The notes beneath the pieces were generated by a model. The model was not told the DNA's origin. It worked only from the letters and a program-made list of their open reading frames with translations, and ran no database searches. The translations under genes and the position numbers were made by a program. A stretch of DNA of 64,000 nucleotides. Origin: Rhodobacterales bacterium (lineage in GTDB: Bacteria > Pseudomonadota > Alphaproteobacteria > Rhizobiales > Stappiaceae). Below are positions 62,307 through 64,000 of this stretch, in pieces. The number at the start of each line of letters is the position of its first letter. Within the stretch, counting starts at the first letter, position 1. The stretch is taken from NCBI GenBank assembly GCA_008107755.1, contig VIRH01000094.1:1-64000 (forward strand), given 5' to 3'.

Positions 62307-63227
62307 TCACGACGTCAGCCCCAGTTCGCCGATCACCGTCTGGACCGCAAGGCGGAAGACCTGTTCGGCCGGGCTTTGCCGGGCTTCCGGACGGGTCATC
62401 AGGCCGACGGGGCCCTTGGTGATGTCGCTGTCGATGGGAAGGCGCGCCAGATGACCGTCGGCGATCTCATTCGGCACGACGCCGGCGGAGATAAGCCAGA
62501 CCGCGTCCGAGCGGCGCGTATAGACCCGGCCGAAGGCGCCGGAGACTGTCTCGATCCTGTTCGGCAGTTCGCCCACACCGTTTGCGATCAGGAAGCGCTC
62601 GACCAGCGGCCTGATTGCCGCCCCTTCCGGCGGATAGATGACCGGCCACTCGCCGATGCGCTTGATGTCCGGATTTTCAAGAAGCGGATGCCCGGCCCTG
62701 ACGACCACATCCACCCGCTCGGAATAAAGCTGCGTGAAGGAGACCCCTTCCATGGTGACGGGGCGGCCGAGCCGGCCGATGACGAGGTCGAGTTCGCCCA
62801 TCTTCAGCCGCTCGATCAGATAGCCGTGCGGCCCATCCATGATCTGCACGATGACATTGGGGGCAAGCTCGGAAAACTCCCGGATCACGGGGGGAATGAA
62901 GCTGGTGGCAACACTCGGCAGCGCGCCGACCTTCAGCAGGGGGCGCGCCAGATCGCCTTCCTTCTCCACCCCTTCCAGACCCTGTTGAAGGCTCGCGAGC
63001 GAGATCTGCGCGAAGTGGAGAAACACCTTGCCCTGCTTGGTCAGGCTGATGCCGGCGCGGCTGCGTGACATGAGCGATGCCCCAACGATATCCTCCAGTT
63101 CCTTCAGGGTCTTGGAAATCGCGGGCTGTGTCAGACAAAGCTTGTCGGCCGCCAATTTCAGGCTTTGCTCCTGCGCGATCTCGACAAAACACTGGATGTG
63201 ACGGAACTTGATGCGCCGGTCTATCAA
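62307..63227 (-). CDS. pcaQ: LysR family regulator, PcaQ-like
   Basis: A 306-residue LysR protein. The N-terminal MIDRRIKFRHIQCFVEIAQE and KLCLTQPAISKTLKELEDIV match PcaQ, the activator of protocatechuate genes in alphaproteobacteria; the body includes LKVGALPSVATSFIPPVIRE and SPAEQVFRL near the end. The start is a TTG at 63227. It is divergent from pobA across 99 bp. The usual pcaDCHGB operon is not in the window and could lie beyond it. Confidence 0.82.
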   Translation of the reverse strand: MIDRRIKFRHIQCFVEIAQEQSLKLAADKLCLTQPAISKTLKELEDIVGASLMSRSRAGISLTKQGKVFLHFAQISLASLQQGLEGVEKEGDLARPLLKVGALPSVATSFIPPVIREFSELAPNVIVQIMDGPHGYLIERLKMGELDLVIGRLGRPVTMEGVSFTQLYSERVDVVVRAGHPLLENPDIKRIGEWPVIYPPEGAAIRPLVERFLIANGVGELPNRIETVSGAFGRVYTRRSDAVWLISAGVVPNEIADGHLARLPIDSDITKGPVGLMTRPEARQSPAEQVFRLAVQTVIGELGLTS

Positions 63228-63305
63228 GGCAACTTACTTTCCATTCTCGGCAACCAAATGGCCCAATATCTCATTTTACTTCCTTAATTTGTTCATTCAA
63301 TATGA

Positions 63306-64000
<695 letters not shown>

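Overview
The window is chromosomal DNA from an alphaproteobacterium. The gene content fits a marine or host-associated member near Stappiaceae/Roseibium or a neighbouring Hyphomicrobiales/Rhodobacterales group: many AraC/GlxA/LysR/TetR regulators, a cspA-DUF6481 pair, a TctA transporter, carnitine catabolism, PcaQ/PobA, and palindromic repeats that read AGGATGAGG. This placement is inferred from families and repeats, not from a marker gene. No rRNA or tRNA gene and no CRISPR array were seen.

Layout. 0-0.6 kb: a tyrosine integrase cut short by the end of an IS3-type element. 0.8-5.7 kb: a small redox cluster (GFA protein, flavin monooxygenase, CMD/AhpD-like protein, HxlR regulator, nitronate monooxygenase, OsmC). 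5.9-12.5 kb: a decayed EamA transporter, a homocysteine methyltransferase with an mddA-like methyltransferase, a BBE-type oxidase and a GlxA regulator, bracketed by two copies of a ~180-bp dispersed repeat and followed by a 271-bp MITE. 12.5-20.9 kb: SDR/AraC, hexapeptide protein/MarR, EamA, EthD with a frameshifted AraC gene, cspA with DUF6481, a second-type ClpP, SRPBCC/ArsR. 21.2-28.9 kb: remnants of a tripartite tricarboxylate locus around an intact tctA, a thiamine-diphosphate enzyme, TetR/MFS, then a wrecked TetR/SnoaL/NmrA locus. 29.4-34 kb: an intact amino-acid-type ABC operon with a class IV aminotransferase-like protein and its GntR regulator. 34.3-45.4 kb: an MCP, VOC/WYL, TetR/peroxiredoxin-like/NTF2-like, SMR efflux, a diguanylate cyclase, MerR, and LysR/SDR/Atu4866. 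45.5-49.7 kb: a graveyard with an IS30 element, three repeat copies and two pairs of truncated regulator/target genes. 49.9-54 kb: a STAS-like protein, membrane proteins, AraC and an HlyD pump subunit.

54.1-62.2 kb carries the most coherent pathway: CoA ligase (NDP-forming type), acyl-CoA dehydrogenase, enoyl-CoA hydratase, carnitine dehydrogenase-thioesterase fusion, dehydrocarnitine-cleavage (BKACE) enzyme and a divergent GlxA/CdhR-like activator. Together these could take gamma-butyrobetaine or crotonobetaine through L-carnitine to glycine betaine plus acetoacetate. The window ends with pcaQ and the start of pobA (4-hydroxybenzoate to protocatechuate).

The most unusual signals are: (i) the dispersed non-coding repeat at the edges of decayed modules; (ii) three back-to-back regulator/target pairs in which both genes have lost their 5' ends across the shared intergenic region; (iii) a 7-bp tandem repeat whose expansion frameshifts a transporter; (iv) a class IV aminotransferase homologue with no lysine at the PLP-anchor position; and (v) a MITE with a second inverted repeat nested inside it.
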